Shown here in pieces: positions 28,643 to 38,524 of a stretch of DNA of 64,000 bases (the stretch's first letter is position 1; every line of letters begins with the position of its first letter). A program made the translations under genes and the position numbers. Below the pieces are notes generated by a model. It saw nothing but the letters and a program-made list of their open reading frames with translations. It was not told where the DNA came from and made no database searches. This stretch comes from Streptomyces sp. M92 (GTDB lineage Bacteria; Actinomycetota; Actinomycetes; Streptomycetales; Streptomycetaceae), in contig NZ_CP101137.1 in assembly GCF_028473745.1 (NCBI RefSeq), positions 2,480,001 through 2,544,000 of the forward strand. Direction: 5' to 3'.

Positions 28643-29248
28643 ATGCCCCCCATCCCCGGCTCGGGTCTGGCCAAGGGCCTGGCCGTCACCCTCCGCACGA
28701 TGACGAAGAAGACCGTCACCGAGCAGTACCCGGACGTCCAGCCCGACCTCCCGCCCCGCACGCGCGGCGTGATCGGCCTGTTCGAGGAGAACTGCACGGT
28801 GTGCATGCTGTGCGCCCGCGAGTGCCCGGACTGGTGCATCTACATCGACTCCCACAAGGAGACGGTCCCGGCGGCGACCCCCGGCGGGCGCGACCGCAGC
28901 CGCAACGTCCTCGACCGCTTCGCCATCGACTTCTCGCTCTGCATGTACTGCGGTATCTGCATCGAGGTCTGTCCTTTCGACGCCCTGTTCTGGTCTCCGG
29001 AGTTCGAGTACTCCGAGACCGACATCCGTGACCTCACCCACGAGCGCGACAAGCTCCGCGAGTGGATGTGGACGGTGCCGGCCCCGCCCGCCCTCGACCC
29101 CGGCGCGGAGGAACCGAAGGAACTCGCCGCCGCCCGCAAGACCGCCGACAAGCTGGCCGCCCAGCAGGAGGCGACCGGACCGGAGGCGACCGGACCGGAG
29201 GCGACCGGACCGGATGCGACCGGCCCCGAACAGGAGGGCCGGGAATGA
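28643..29248 (+). CDS. nuoI: Complex I subunit I (two [4Fe-4S] clusters)
   Basis: 201 aa, ATG two bases after the nuoH stop. Both ferredoxin-like motifs are intact: Cys51, 54, 57, 61 and Cys100, 103, 106, 110, so clusters N6a and N6b can form. In Fd-driven relatives of complex I (cyanobacterial NDH-1, archaeal Fpo) NuoI-type subunits take electrons directly from ferredoxin or a docked protein. The C-terminus has a low-complexity tail of four [10 protein letters not shown] pentapeptides. Confidence 0.95.
   Translation: MPPIPGSGLAKGLAVTLRTMTKKTVTEQYPDVQPDLPPRTRGVIGLFEENCTVCMLCARECPDWCIYIDSHKETVPAATPGGRDRSRNVLDRFAIDFSLCMYCGICIEVCPFDALFWSPEFEYSETDIRDLTHERDKLREWMWTVPAPPALDPGAEEPKELAAARKTADKLAAQQEATGPEATGPEATGPDATGPEQEGRE
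29171..29230. repeat. Coding tandem repeat in nuoI, 4 x 15 bp
   Basis: Four 15-bp units, consensus GCGACCGGACCGGAG, encode ATGPE repeated with one ATGPD. Like the nuoC array, it lies in a non-conserved tail. Confidence 0.95.
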
Positions 29249-29889
29249 CCCTCGCAGTGACCTTCGGTCACCTCGCCGCGGACTCCACGACCGTGGCCGC
29301 CGAATCGCAAGGCTTCCTCTCCCCGACCGGCGTCGAGATCGCCTTCCTCCTCGTCGGCCTGGTCACCTTCGGCGCCGCCGTCGTCACCGTCACCACCCGG
29401 CAGCTGGTCCACGCCGCCCTGTGGCTGGTGGTGGCCCTCGGGGGCCTTGCCGTCGAGTACCTCCTCCTCACCGCCGAGTTCATCGCCTGGGTGCAGGTCC
29501 TCATCTACGTCGGTGCCGTCGTCGTCCTCATCCTGTTCGGCCTGATGCTCACCAGGGCCCCCATCGGCCGTTCCGCGGACGCCGACTCCGGCAACCGCTG
29601 GGCCGCCCTCACGGTGGCCGTGGCCGCCGCCGCGGCCCTGGTCTGGGTCGTCGTCGACGCCTTCCGCACCACCTGGATCGACCTGGACGGTCCGGCCGCC
29701 GGCTCCACCGCCGTCACCGGAGCGAGCCTGTTCCAGAACTGGGTCCTTCCCTTCGAAGCCCTCTCGGTCCTCCTCCTCGCCGCCCTCGTCGGCGCCATCG
29801 TCCTGTCCCGCAGGGCGAAGACGGACCGCGCGGCAGAAGCCGGCCGCCCGGCCGCCCCGAACAGCGCCGACAAGGGCGGTGACCGCTGA
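29245..29889 (+). CDS. nuoJ: Complex I subunit J
   Basis: 214 aa, ATG overlapping the nuoI stop by 4 nt. Five membrane helices; [33 protein letters not shown] contains the pi-bulge helix (TM3) with the conserved acidic and glycine residues. The 35-residue tail ([17 protein letters not shown]) is polar. Part of the proton-translocating arm next to NuoK. Confidence 0.93.
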   Translation: MTLAVTFGHLAADSTTVAAESQGFLSPTGVEIAFLLVGLVTFGAAVVTVTTRQLVHAALWLVVALGGLAVEYLLLTAEFIAWVQVLIYVGAVVVLILFGLMLTRAPIGRSADADSGNRWAALTVAVAAAAALVWVVVDAFRTTWIDLDGPAAGSTAVTGASLFQNWVLPFEALSVLLLAALVGAIVLSRRAKTDRAAEAGRPAAPNSADKGGDR

Positions 29890-30326
29890 TGCACCTCGCC
29901 TATCCCGCCGTCCTCTCCGTCCTCCTGTTCTGCACGGGCCTGTACGGCGTCCTCGCCCGCCGCAACGCGATCCTGGTCCTGATGTCGGTCGAGCTGATGC
30001 TCAACGCCGTCAACCTCAATCTGGTCGCCTTCGACGTCTGGCTCAGCAAGGCAGCCGAGGAGACCCTGCACTCCGGCCAGGCCCTGACCCTGTTCACCAT
30101 CGCCATCGCGGCCGCCGAGATCGGCATCGGCCTGGCGATCGTGCTCGCCGTCCACCGCAACCGCGGCACCTCGGACATCGACAAACTCCGCGACACCGCC
30201 GAGGGACCCGACGGCTACGGCCCCGACGGCGACGGCCCCGATGGCAAGGACTCCCACGGCGCGGGCCCCGGCACCGGCGCCGCCGCGACCGGGCCGGGCA
30301 CCGAGAAGGCTGAGGCCACCGCGTGA
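29889..30326 (+). CDS. nuoK: Complex I subunit K (with polar tail)
   Basis: 145 aa; the ATG shares one base with the nuoJ stop (TGATG). Three membrane helices with the two buried glutamates of the NuoK channel ([34 protein letters not shown]). Typical NuoK is about 100 aa; the extra 40 residues are a Gly/Asp/Pro tail with GPDG repeats. Tails of this sort on NuoC, NuoI and NuoK are a feature of this operon. Confidence 0.93.
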   Translation: MHLAYPAVLSVLLFCTGLYGVLARRNAILVLMSVELMLNAVNLNLVAFDVWLSKAAEETLHSGQALTLFTIAIAAAEIGIGLAIVLAVHRNRGTSDIDKLRDTAEGPDGYGPDGDGPDGKDSHGAGPGTGAAATGPGTEKAEATA

Positions 30327-32317
30327 CCACGACGACCCTCGCCGCACTCGTTCCAGTCCTCCCCTTCCTCGGGGCAGCCGCCGGTCTCCTCCTGGGCCGC
30401 TCGGCGCCGGGCTTCGTCCGCCCGCTCGCCGTCCTGCCGACGCTGGCGGCCCTCGTCCTCGCCGTGGTCGTCGCGGCCCGCCAGGGCGGCGGCCGTGCCG
30501 TCGGCGCCGTCACGGAACTGACCCCCACCGGTTCCGTCCCCGTCGAACTCGCCCTGCACATCGACGGCTTCGCCGCCCTCGTAGCCGTCCTGGTCGGCTG
30601 CGTCGCCACCTGCGTGCAGATCTACTCGACGGGCTACCTGCGCGACGACCCGCGCTACCCCTCGTACGCCGCTCTCGTCTCCCTGTTCACCTCCGCCATG
30701 TTCCTCGTCGTCTACTCCGGCGACCTGATGGTGCTGCTGGTCGGCTGGGAGATCATGGGCATCTGCTCGTACTTCCTGGTCGGCCACTACTGGGAGACCC
30801 CGGAGGCCCGTGCCGCCTCCCTCAAGGCCTTCCTGGTGACCAAGCTCGGTGACGTCCCCTTCCTGATCGGCCTGCTGGCGCTGGCCACCGAGGCCGGCTC
30901 CTTCCGCATCACCAAGATCCTCGGTGCGGTCGCGAGCGGCTCCCTCGACCACCCGACGCTGATCGCGCTGCTGCTCCTGGCCGGTGTGGCGGGCAAGTCG
31001 GCGCAGTTCCCGCTGCACACCTGGCTTCCCGACGCGATGGCGGGCCCGACGCCCGTCTCCGCGCTCATCCACGCCGCGACCATGGTCGCCGCCGGTGTCT
31101 ACTTCGTCGCCCGGCTCCTTCCGCTGTTCCAGGCCTCGCACGCCGCGATGGTCGTCCTCGCAGTCATGGCCGCCGTCACGATGGTCGGCTCGGCGCTCGC
31201 CGCGCTCGCCCAGGACGACATCAAGCGCGTCCTCGCCTACTCGACCATCGGACAACTCGGCTACATGACCGGCGCCCTCGCCGTCGGCGACCGCGGTGCC
31301 GCCGTCTTCCACCTCCTCACCCACGGCGCCTTCAAGGCGCTGCTGTTCCTCGCCGCCGGCGTGATCATCCACGCCGCCGGCACCAACTCGCTGGCCGCCA
31401 TGTCCCGCATGCGGGGCCTGCGCGACCGCGTCCCGGACGCCTACTGGACGATGACCGTGGCGCTGCTCGCCCTGGCCGCGATCCCGCCCTTCAGCGGCTT
31501 CTTCTCCAAGGAGGCCGTCCTCGTCGTCGCCGAGCACACCGCCACCGGCAACACCGGGCACGCGTCCGGCGCCGCGGGCTGGACCGTCCTCCTCGCCGGC
31601 CTGGTCACGGCCCTGCTCACCGCCGCCTACGCGGTGCGCCTGTGGCTCCTGGCCTTCCGCGGACAGGGCGCCGAAGCCCCCGACCACGGTCGGCAGCCCG
31701 TGGCCATGAACGCCGTGCTCTGGGTCCTAGCGATCCCGTCACTCGCCCTCGGCGGGCTCGCCTTCCGCCCCCTGCCCGAGTGGTTCGACGGCCACGACCT
31801 CACCCCGACCCTCACCACCTCCGTGCTCGGTACGGGCGTGGCCCTGGTCGGCGGCATCGTCACCTACGCGGCCTGGCGCCACACCACGGCCCTTGCGGCC
31901 CGCCCGCCGCTCGGTGCGGTCGCGGCCCATCCGGAGGGCGACGCCGCGCTCGTGGAGGCCGAGGCCATCGCCAGCCACAAGCCGGCCTACGGAGACATCG
32001 CCCACGCCCCCGACCCGTCCGACCCCGGACGGCTCCTGCTGGGCCCGCTGCACCGGCACGCGGCCGTCGGCTTCCACCTGGACGCGGTGTACACGACCCT
32101 CTTCGTCCGCCCGGTCCAGGCCGGCGCGAGTCTCGTGCGGTTCCTCGACCGGGAGGTCGTCGACACCTACGTACGTGGGGCGGGCGCCCTGCCGCGCGTC
32201 CTGGGAACCGCCGTACGCCGGGCCCAGACCGGCAATGTGCAGACCTATGTGAGCGCGCTGCTCGCCGGCACCGTCGTCCTCGCGGTCGCCGCCGTCCTCT
32301 TCGCCACGGGAGCGTGA
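30323..32317 (+). CDS. nuoL: Complex I subunit L (antiporter-like)
   Basis: 664 aa, GTG overlapping the nuoK stop by 4 nt. Antiporter-like core with the channel glutamate in [20 protein letters not shown], the lysine in [14 protein letters not shown], the [29 protein letters not shown] signature and the broken helix [12 protein letters not shown]. The C-terminal region forms the long lateral helix and a final membrane anchor. Full length for the family, so this proton pump subunit appears intact. Confidence 0.95.
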   Translation: MTTTTLAALVPVLPFLGAAAGLLLGRSAPGFVRPLAVLPTLAALVLAVVVAARQGGGRAVGAVTELTPTGSVPVELALHIDGFAALVAVLVGCVATCVQIYSTGYLRDDPRYPSYAALVSLFTSAMFLVVYSGDLMVLLVGWEIMGICSYFLVGHYWETPEARAASLKAFLVTKLGDVPFLIGLLALATEAGSFRITKILGAVASGSLDHPTLIALLLLAGVAGKSAQFPLHTWLPDAMAGPTPVSALIHAATMVAAGVYFVARLLPLFQASHAAMVVLAVMAAVTMVGSALAALAQDDIKRVLAYSTIGQLGYMTGALAVGDRGAAVFHLLTHGAFKALLFLAAGVIIHAAGTNSLAAMSRMRGLRDRVPDAYWTMTVALLALAAIPPFSGFFSKEAVLVVAEHTATGNTGHASGAAGWTVLLAGLVTALLTAAYAVRLWLLAFRGQGAEAPDHGRQPVAMNAVLWVLAIPSLALGGLAFRPLPEWFDGHDLTPTLTTSVLGTGVALVGGIVTYAAWRHTTALAARPPLGAVAAHPEGDAALVEAEAIASHKPAYGDIAHAPDPSDPGRLLLGPLHRHAAVGFHLDAVYTTLFVRPVQAGASLVRFLDREVVDTYVRGAGALPRVLGTAVRRAQTGNVQTYVSALLAGTVVLAVAAVLFATGA

Positions 32318-32323
32318 GCAGGC

Positions 32324-33898
32324 GTGATCGATATCAACGAGTCCGTGATGCAGTTCCTTCTGGCGTTGGTCGTCGTCGGCCCGCTCATCGGTGCCGCCGC
32401 CGCTCTCCTGCCCGCCCCTCCCGGGCTGAAGGGGAACTCACCCGACCAGGCTGTCCTGCGGCACGGCGTCACCGTCACCGGTGCCGTCCTCGTCGCCGCG
32501 ATCGCCCTCGTGCTCGGCTTCGACCACGACCAACCGTCGAAGATGCAGGCCAGCACCGACATCAGCTGGATCCCCGCACTCGACGTGCGCATCCACCTCG
32601 GCATCGACGGCATCTCCCTCCCCCTGCTGGTCCTGACCGCGCTGCTGACCTTCCTCTGCGCGCTCTACTCGTACTTCAAGATGCCTTCGGGCCCGAGCCC
32701 GAAGGCGTTCGTCGCGCTGCTGCTCGTCCTCGAGTCCGGCACCCTCGCGACCTTCGCCGTACTCGACCTGGTCCTGTTCTTCCTCGCCTTCGAGATGGTC
32801 CTCGTCCCGATGTACTTCCTCATCGCCCGCTGGGGCGGGGAGGGACGGGCCGGGGCGGCCTGGAAATTCATCCTCTACACCCTCCTCGGCTCCGTAGTCA
32901 TGCTGCTCGGCCTGCTCTTGGTCGGACTCAACGCGGGCACATTCGACATGGTGGCACTCGCCACTGACAATGGCCGGTCGCTGACCACGTCCGTGCAGGT
33001 CATCGCCGTTCTGGCGATCGGGATCGGCCTCGCGGTCAAGACCCCGATGTGGCCCCTGCACAGCTGGCTGCCCGACGCCCACACCGCCGCCCCGACCGTC
33101 GGATCGGTCCTGCTGGCCGGTGTCCTGCTGAAGATGGGCACGTACGGGTTCGTGCGTATCCTCCTCCCCGTCGCGCCGGAGGGCTTCCACACCTTCGCGC
33201 CCTACCTCGCCGCCCTCGCCGTCGTCGGCATCATCTACGGCTCCCTCGCCTGCCTGGCCCTCGCCAAGCGGGGCGCGAAGGGCGACCTCAAGCGCCTCAT
33301 CGCCTACTCCTCCGTCGGCCACATGGGCTTCGTCCTGCTCGGCATCGCCACCATGACCCCGACCGGCGTGAACGGCGCCCTGTTCGCCAACATCGCCCAC
33401 GGCCTCATCACCGGCCTGCTCTTCTTCGTCGTCGGCGCCCTCAAGGACCGCACCGGCACCACCGACCTCGACACCCTGGCCGAGGAGACCGGAGCCGCCC
33501 TGTACGGCAAGGCGCCCCGCCTCGGCGGCCTCCTCGCCTTCGCCGCCGTCGCCTCGCTCGGCCTGCCGGGCCTGGCCGGCTTCTGGGGCGAGATGCTGGC
33601 CCTGTTCGGCGCCTTCGACCCCCACGAGGACCTCAGCCGCCCCGCCTTCCTCACCTTCATGGCGATCGCCGCGTTCGGCACGCTGCTGACCGCCGCCTAC
33701 ATGCTGATCGTGGTCCGCCGAGTCTGCATGGGCGCCGTACCGCGCGAGGCCCCGAAGCTCACCGACGTACGCACCTACGAGTTCGCCGCCTGGACGCCGC
33801 TCGTCGCCCTCACCGTCGTCGCCGGACTGTGGCCCAGGACCCTCCTCGGGCTGACCGACCCGGCCGTGCAGCAGCTCCTCTCAGGAGGCACCCGATGA
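32324..33898 (+). CDS. nuoM: Complex I subunit M (antiporter-like)
   Basis: 524 aa, GTG six bases after the nuoL stop. Channel residues are visible: Glu in FLAFEMVLVPMYFLIARWGG, Lys/His in KTPMWPLHSWLPDAHTAAPTVGSVLLAGVLLKMGTYGF, and LKRLIAYSSVGHMGF. Fourteen helices expected. Normal length. Third-last gene of the operon and coupled to nuoN by a 4-nt overlap. Confidence 0.95.
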   Translation: MIDINESVMQFLLALVVVGPLIGAAAALLPAPPGLKGNSPDQAVLRHGVTVTGAVLVAAIALVLGFDHDQPSKMQASTDISWIPALDVRIHLGIDGISLPLLVLTALLTFLCALYSYFKMPSGPSPKAFVALLLVLESGTLATFAVLDLVLFFLAFEMVLVPMYFLIARWGGEGRAGAAWKFILYTLLGSVVMLLGLLLVGLNAGTFDMVALATDNGRSLTTSVQVIAVLAIGIGLAVKTPMWPLHSWLPDAHTAAPTVGSVLLAGVLLKMGTYGFVRILLPVAPEGFHTFAPYLAALAVVGIIYGSLACLALAKRGAKGDLKRLIAYSSVGHMGFVLLGIATMTPTGVNGALFANIAHGLITGLLFFVVGALKDRTGTTDLDTLAEETGAALYGKAPRLGGLLAFAAVASLGLPGLAGFWGEMLALFGAFDPHEDLSRPAFLTFMAIAAFGTLLTAAYMLIVVRRVCMGAVPREAPKLTDVRTYEFAAWTPLVALTVVAGLWPRTLLGLTDPAVQQLLSGGTR

Positions 33899-35442
33899 GC
33901 ACCCCGGCCCAGCCCCTCGCCGAGGCCCTGCCGCAGTCCCTGGCCCAGAACCTCGTCCAGTCCGTCGACTGGCTCGCCATCGCGCCGCCCACCATCACGG
34001 CGGTCGTCGGACTCGCCGTCCTCGTCACCGACCTGTTCGTCAAGGACGCCCGCAAGTCCCTGCTCGGCTGGATCTCGGTCGCCGGACTCGCCGCCGCCGC
34101 GCTCATGCTGCTGCCCCTGGTGAACGACGACCGCTCGACGTTCTGCCTGACCGGCGACGCCGACGTGTGCAGCTACACCGCGGACACCTTCACCCTCGCC
34201 ATCCAGTTCCTGGTCCTCGGCGGCGCCCTGGTGACCGCCCTGCTCTCGGTCACCGCCGTGAAGGACGCCGACCGCGGACTCCCCGAGGGCGAGTACTGGT
34301 TCCTGCTGCTCTCCTCCGCGGCCGGCGCCGCGCTCCTGCCCGCCTCCCGCGACCTCGCCACGCTGATCGTCGCCCTGGAGGTCGCCTCCCTCCCCGCCTT
34401 CGCACTCGTGGGCCTGCGCCAGGGTGACCGCCGGTCCTCCGAAGCGGCCCTGAAGTTCTTCCTGTCCTCGGTCACCGCGACCGCGGTCAGCCTCATGGGC
34501 ATCAGCTTCGTGTACGCCTCCACCGGCACCCTCTACCTCACCCAGGTGGCCGAACGCATCCAGGACGTGGACGGACAGCTCACCACGCTCGCCCAGACCG
34601 GCGTCGTCCTCACCCTCGTCGGCTTCGCCTTCAAGACGGCCGCCGTACCCTTCCACTTCTGGGTGCCCGACACCTATGTGGGCGCACCCCTGCCGATCGC
34701 CGCCTACCTGTCCGTGATCGGCAAGGCGGTCGGCTTCACCGGCCTGATCCTCGTCACGGTCGTCGCCCTCCCGTCCTACGCCGACGTCTGGGGACCGGCC
34801 CTTGCCGCCCTGGCAGCGCTCACCATGACCGTCGGCAACGTCGGCGCCCTGCGCCAGCAGGCCACGCGCGCGTACAGCGCGGTACGCCTGCTCGCCTGGT
34901 CTTCCGTCGGGCAGGCCGGCTACCTGCTGGTGCCGATCGCCGCCGCCGCGTACTCCGACCACCCGGAACGCTCGATCGGCTCCACGGTCGCCTACGCCCT
35001 CATGTACGCCGCGGTGAACCTCGGAGCTTTCGCGGTGGCCGCCCTCGTGGGCCGTACGAGGTCCCTGAACCGCGTCGCCGACTACCGCGGCCTGTACGCC
35101 TCCAACCCGCTCACCGCCCTGCTCCTGGCCTTCTTCCTGCTCTGCCTGGCCGGCCTGCCGCCCGGCGTCATCGGCCTCTTCGCCAAGGTCACGGTGTTCT
35201 CCGCGGCCGTGGACGCCGGGCTCGGCTGGCTGGCCGTCGTCATGGCGGTCAACGTCGCCATCGCGCTGTTCTACTACCTCCAGTGGACGGCTCTGCTGTT
35301 CCGGGCTCCCGAGGAGGCGACCGCCGGACACCGCGTTCCGGCGCCCCTCACGGCCGCGATCACCGTGACCGCCGTCCTCGCCGTCGCCCTCTCGGGCGCC
35401 CCCCAGCTGATCCTGCGCTTCGTCGGCACCGGCCTCTTCTGA
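33895..35442 (+). CDS. nuoN: Complex I subunit N (antiporter-like)
   Basis: 515 aa, ATG overlapping the nuoM stop (ATGA), AGGAGG upstream. Conserved LIVALEVASLPAFALVGL (Glu of the proton path), EAALKFFLSSVTATAVSL, TAAVPFHFWVPDTYVGAPLPIAAYLSVIGKAVGF and RLLAWSSVGQAGYLL. Last gene of the partial nuo operon. A GC-rich stem-loop follows at 35453. Confidence 0.95.
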   Translation: MSTPAQPLAEALPQSLAQNLVQSVDWLAIAPPTITAVVGLAVLVTDLFVKDARKSLLGWISVAGLAAAALMLLPLVNDDRSTFCLTGDADVCSYTADTFTLAIQFLVLGGALVTALLSVTAVKDADRGLPEGEYWFLLLSSAAGAALLPASRDLATLIVALEVASLPAFALVGLRQGDRRSSEAALKFFLSSVTATAVSLMGISFVYASTGTLYLTQVAERIQDVDGQLTTLAQTGVVLTLVGFAFKTAAVPFHFWVPDTYVGAPLPIAAYLSVIGKAVGFTGLILVTVVALPSYADVWGPALAALAALTMTVGNVGALRQQATRAYSAVRLLAWSSVGQAGYLLVPIAAAAYSDHPERSIGSTVAYALMYAAVNLGAFAVAALVGRTRSLNRVADYRGLYASNPLTALLLAFFLLCLAGLPPGVIGLFAKVTVFSAAVDAGLGWLAVVMAVNVAIALFYYLQWTALLFRAPEEATAGHRVPAPLTAAITVTAVLAVALSGAPQLILRFVGTGLF

Positions 35443-35756
35443 GCAGCGGCCGCCTCCCGCCCCGACCCGGCGGGAGGGGCAGTAGCGCACGCGAGCGGGA
35501 CCACGCCCGGCACCCGCGCGGGCGGGCACCCGGCCCCCACGCGCGCGTGCCGCGCACCACGCCGTCACCCGTACGGACCACGCGCGCCCCCGCGGACGCC
35601 GGGGAACTGGCCGCCCTCGCCTGGCGTTGACCAGTACGGAAGGGTCCACTGGACGTGATGCCACGGCACCGGTGGCTTCGGAGACCAGGAAGCAACCACA
35701 GCGAGCGACACCAGCAAGCAAAGGGTTCCCCTGCTGCACCACTTGGAGGGCGTACC
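35443..35756. other. Intergenic region nuoN-htpX
   Basis: 314 bp without a convincing gene. A 9-bp stem (CCTCCCGCC/GGCGGGAGG, 35453-35477) just after nuoN could end the operon, though no U-run follows. The rest is G+C-rich; a TTGACC at 35627 lacks a matching -10, so the htpX promoter is not identified. Confidence 0.5.
35453..35477 (+). terminator. Possible nuo operon terminator
   Basis: Nine-bp GC-only stem with a seven-base loop 10 bp after the nuoN stop. No U-tract. Confidence 0.5.
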
Positions 35757-36620
35757 GTGCACCGCCGGCACAACGGGCTCAGGACCGCAGTACTCCTCGG
35801 GGGACTGTCCGCGCTCATCATCGTCATCGGCAGTTTCTTCGGCCGAGCGGGGCTCGTCGTCGCCGTCCTCGTCGCGCTCGGCACGAACGCGTACGCGTAC
35901 TGGAACAGCGACAAGCTCGCCCTGCGCGCGATGCGCGCCCGCCCGGTCAGCGAGTTCGAGGCCCCGGCGCTGTACCGCATGGTGCGGGAGCTCTCCACCC
36001 AGGCCCGCCAGCCCATGCCCCGCCTGTACATCTCACCGACGGAGGCGCCGAACGCCTTCGCGACCGGCCGCAACCCGCGCAACGCGGCCGTGTGCTGCAC
36101 CGAGGGCATCCTGCGTCTGCTCGACGAGCGCGAGCTGCGCGGCGTCATCGGCCACGAACTCAGCCACGTCTACAACCGCGACATCCTGATCTCATCCGTC
36201 GCCGGAGCCCTCGCCTCGGTGATCATGTTCCTGGTCAACTTCGCCTGGCTCATCCCGATCGGCCGGTCCAACGACGATGACGGACCCGGTTTGCTGGGCA
36301 TGCTCCTCATCATGCTCCTCGGTCCGCTCGCCGCCACCGTCATCCAGCTGGCGATCAGCCGTTCCCGGGAGTACGAGGCGGACGCGTCCGGAGCCCAGCT
36401 CACCGGAGACCCGATCGCCCTCGCCGGAGCCCTGCGCAAGCTGGAGCACGGCACCAAACAGCTCCCGCTGCCCCCGGAGCCCCGGATCGAGACGGCGAGC
36501 CACATGATGATCGCGAACCCGTTCCGCCCCGGACAGGGCCTCTCGAAGATGTTCTCCACCCATCCGCCGATGGCGGAGCGAATCGCCCGACTCGAAAAGA
36601 TGGCAGGTCGTCAGCAGTGA
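35757..36620 (+). CDS. htpX: Membrane-bound zinc metalloprotease HtpX (M48B)
   Basis: 287 aa from a GTG with GGAGGG upstream. Two N-terminal helices (11-45), zinc motif HELSH at 133-137, a second helical pair (146-203), and the third ligand Glu205 in [11 protein letters not shown]. HtpX degrades misfolded membrane proteins together with FtsH and is a stress-response quality-control enzyme. Coupled by a 4-nt overlap to the yccF-like gene, forming a two-gene unit. Confidence 0.95.
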   Translation: MHRRHNGLRTAVLLGGLSALIIVIGSFFGRAGLVVAVLVALGTNAYAYWNSDKLALRAMRARPVSEFEAPALYRMVRELSTQARQPMPRLYISPTEAPNAFATGRNPRNAAVCCTEGILRLLDERELRGVIGHELSHVYNRDILISSVAGALASVIMFLVNFAWLIPIGRSNDDDGPGLLGMLLIMLLGPLAATVIQLAISRSREYEADASGAQLTGDPIALAGALRKLEHGTKQLPLPPEPRIETASHMMIANPFRPGQGLSKMFSTHPPMAERIARLEKMAGRQQ

Positions 36621-37033
36621 AGACCATCCTGAACGTCATTTGGCTCGTGCTCAGCGGCTTCTGGCTGTTCCTCGGCTACGTCGTCGCGGGCGCGCTGCTC
36701 TGCATCACGATCATCGGCATCCCGTTCGGCATAGCCGCGTTCCGCATCGGCGTATACGCACTGTGGCCCTTCGGGTACGCGGCGGTCGAGCGACGGGACG
36801 CGGGCGCCCCCTCCTGCATCGGCAACGTCCTGTGGCTGATCCTCGCCGGCTGGTGGCTCGCCATCGGCCACATCGTCACCGGCATCGCGCTGTGCGTCAC
36901 GATCATCGGTATCCCGCTGGGCATCGCCAACTTCAAGCTGATCCCGGTCTCGCTGCTCCCCATGGGACGCGAGATCGTACGGACGGACCAGCCGTTCACG
37001 GCCACCGCCGGCACCCAGCGGACCGGTTGGTAG
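36617..37033 (+). CDS. YccF-family inner-membrane protein
   Basis: 138 aa, GTG overlapping the htpX stop. Two copies of the YccF repeat: [40 protein letters not shown] and [39 protein letters not shown], each a pair of membrane helices ending in IGIPxGIA. The family is of unknown function, often next to stress or transport genes. Here the coupling to HtpX hints at a role in membrane stress; that is inference. Confidence 0.9.
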   Translation: MKTILNVIWLVLSGFWLFLGYVVAGALLCITIIGIPFGIAAFRIGVYALWPFGYAAVERRDAGAPSCIGNVLWLILAGWWLAIGHIVTGIALCVTIIGIPLGIANFKLIPVSLLPMGREIVRTDQPFTATAGTQRTGW

Positions 37034-37110
37034 GAGCCCGCGGTTCTCCACAGGCGTGGAGTTGTCCACAGGCCCGCACGCCTGCCGGTCGCGGCCCGCA
37101 TGATGAACCC

Positions 37111-37251
37111 ATGACCGACGATCACCGAAACCACCGGGCGGCTTCACGACGTCCTTCACACCGAGAGAACGGCAACGCGCGCGGAGGAACGAGCAGCCCA
37201 CAGCAGTGGGACGGCTCGGCCGCGAAGAGAAAGGGCGGGGGCGGGGCATGA
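37111..37251 (+). CDS. Possible small ORF upstream of the GlsB-like gene
   Basis: A 46-codon frame (starts MTDDHRNHRAASRRPSH, ends KRKGGGGA) whose TGA overlaps the ATG of the next gene (ATGA), the arrangement of coupled genes. It is polar, basic and Gly-rich. There is no good ribosome site and I know no family; it may be a leader peptide or chance. Confidence 0.25.
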   Translation: MTDDHRNHRAASRRPSHRENGNARGGTSSPQQWDGSAAKRKGGGGA

Positions 37252-37514
37252 CCGTCATCAGCTGGATCATCCTGGGACTGCTGGCCGGGGCCATCGCCAA
37301 GTTCCTGCTCCCGGGCCGCGACCCGGGCGGGCTCGTCGGCACCACCCTCATCGGCATCGCGGGCGCGTTCACCGGCGGCTGGATATCGGCCCGCTGGCTG
37401 GATCACCCGATCAGCAAGGACTTCTACGACGGAGCCACGTGGGCGGCCGCGATCGGCGGTTCCCTGGTGCTGCTGATCGCCTACCGGCTCCTGTTCGGCA
37501 ACTCCCGCGACTGA
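37248..37514 (+). CDS. GlsB/YeaQ/YmgE-family stress-associated membrane protein
   Basis: 88 aa from the ATG after a G-rich stretch; a longer upstream start (37206) adds only charged residues. Three short membrane helices with the family pattern ISWIILGLLAGAIAKFLLPGRDPGGLVGTTLIGIAGAFTGGWI. These transglycosylase-associated-like proteins are small Gly-rich membrane proteins induced by general stress; function unproven. The stretch 52-70 (DHPISKDFYDGATW) is a lineage-specific loop. Confidence 0.85.
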   Translation: MTVISWIILGLLAGAIAKFLLPGRDPGGLVGTTLIGIAGAFTGGWISARWLDHPISKDFYDGATWAAAIGGSLVLLIAYRLLFGNSRD

Positions 37515-37546
37515 CGCGACCGGCGCCGACCGAGCGGGCGGGGGGC

Positions 37547-37624
37547 GAAAGCCCAGGCAGACGAAAGCCCAGGCAGACGAAAGGGCGGGCAGACGAAGGG
37601 CGGGCAGACGAAGGGCGGGCACGC
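37547..37624. repeat. Tandem repeat, 5 x 15-16 bp
   Basis: Units read GAAAGCCCAGGCAGAC (twice), GAAAGGGCGGGCAGAC, then GAAGGGCGGGCAGAC-type (twice, 15 bp). Located between the convergent GlsB-like and yajQ genes, so it could lie in both 3' ends. Confidence 0.92.
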
Positions 37625-37663
37625 CGTCGGCACCCGCCCTTCCCGGTACGCCCCTTCAGCAGC

Positions 37664-38152
37664 TCACCGGTAGTTGACGAACTGCAGCGCGAAGTCGAAG
37701 TCCTGGTTCTTCAGCAGGGCGATCACGGTCTGCAGGTCGTCCCGGCTCTTGGAGGAGACCCGCAGCTCGTCGCCCTGCACCTGGGCCTTCACACCCTTGG
37801 GGCCCTCGTCCCGGATGAGCTTGGCCACCTTCTTCGCGTTGTCCTGGGAGATGCCCTCCTCGATCGACGCGAAGATCTTGTACTCCTTGCCGGAGAGCTG
37901 GGGCTCGCCCGCGTCCAGAGCCTTCAGCGAGATGCCGCGCTTGATCAGCTTGGACTGGAAGACGTCGAGGATGGCGTTCACCCGGTCCTCCGAGTTGGCC
38001 TCCATGAGGATCTTCTCCCCGGACCACGAGATCGAGGCGCCCACGCCCTTGAAGTCGTAGCGCTGAGAGATCTCCTTGGCGGCCTGGTTGAGGGCGTTGT
38101 CGACCTCCTGCCGCTCGACCTTCGAGACGATGTCGAAACTGGAGTCGGCCAT
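37664..38152 (-). CDS. YajQ-family nucleotide-binding protein
   Basis: 162 aa from the ATG that gives the canonical start [28 protein letters not shown]. Two ferredoxin-like repeats; the end [14 protein letters not shown] is the family signature. YajQ proteins bind nucleotides, and in Xanthomonas a member binds cyclic di-GMP; the role in actinobacteria is unproven. Length is standard (about 160). Next to it on the other strand is tRNA-Tyr. Confidence 0.93.
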   Translation of the reverse strand: MADSSFDIVSKVERQEVDNALNQAAKEISQRYDFKGVGASISWSGEKILMEANSEDRVNAILDVFQSKLIKRGISLKALDAGEPQLSGKEYKIFASIEEGISQDNAKKVAKLIRDEGPKGVKAQVQGDELRVSSKSRDDLQTVIALLKNQDFDFALQFVNYR

Positions 38153-38389
38153 GTCCTGTGGCTCCTTGTATCTGGGTGCGTGTCGGGCCGCGTATCGGCT
38201 CCGTACCGGCATGCAGCTACGGCCGCCGAGCTCCGCAGAGGTCCCCCGGCCGCATTCGGACAAGCCTAGCCACCCGCCGTCGCCCGGGCGGCGATCAATC
38301 GGGTGGCGAAGCACCCCTCCACATCAGGTATTGTTTACGTCGTTGCCGGGGAGCACCGCCGCAAGGCGGTTCGACTGGCAGCGAACCCC

Positions 38390-38471
38390 GGCGGTGTGCC
38401 CGAGCGGCCAAAGGGAGCAGACTGTAAATCTGCCGGCTCAGCCTTCCCAGGTTCGAATCCTGGCGCCGCCA
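38390..38471 (+). tRNA. tRNA-Tyr (GTA)
   Basis: Acceptor GGCGGTG pairs with CGCCGCC (one G-U), long class II variable arm (CCGGCTCAGCCTTCCC region), T-arm with GGTTCGAATCC, anticodon GTA in a CTGTAAA loop, discriminator A. CCA is not encoded. In S. coelicolor the same tRNA-Tyr, beside yajQ, is the chromosomal integration site of SLP1. Confidence 0.95.
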
Positions 38472-38475
38472 CAAG
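38430..38475. other. Candidate unoccupied SLP1-type attB at the tRNA-Tyr 3' end
   Basis: SLP1 is known to insert in the 3' part of this tRNA gene. Here the tRNA is followed directly by its terminator and a host gene, no integrase or att duplicate is present, and the T-arm sequence occurs only once in the window. Limits of the core site are not defined by sequence alone. Confidence 0.4.
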
Positions 38476-38476
38476 A

Positions 38477-38524
38477 CCGAAAGGGTCTGTGAACAGCAGC
38501 AATGCTGATCACAGACCCTTTCGG
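38477..38524 (+). terminator. tRNA-Tyr terminator
   Basis: Sixteen-bp perfect stem (CCGAAAGGGTCTGTGA and its complement) with a 16-base loop that itself can form CAGCA-GCAA-TGCTG. Six bases past the tRNA. Confidence 0.85.
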
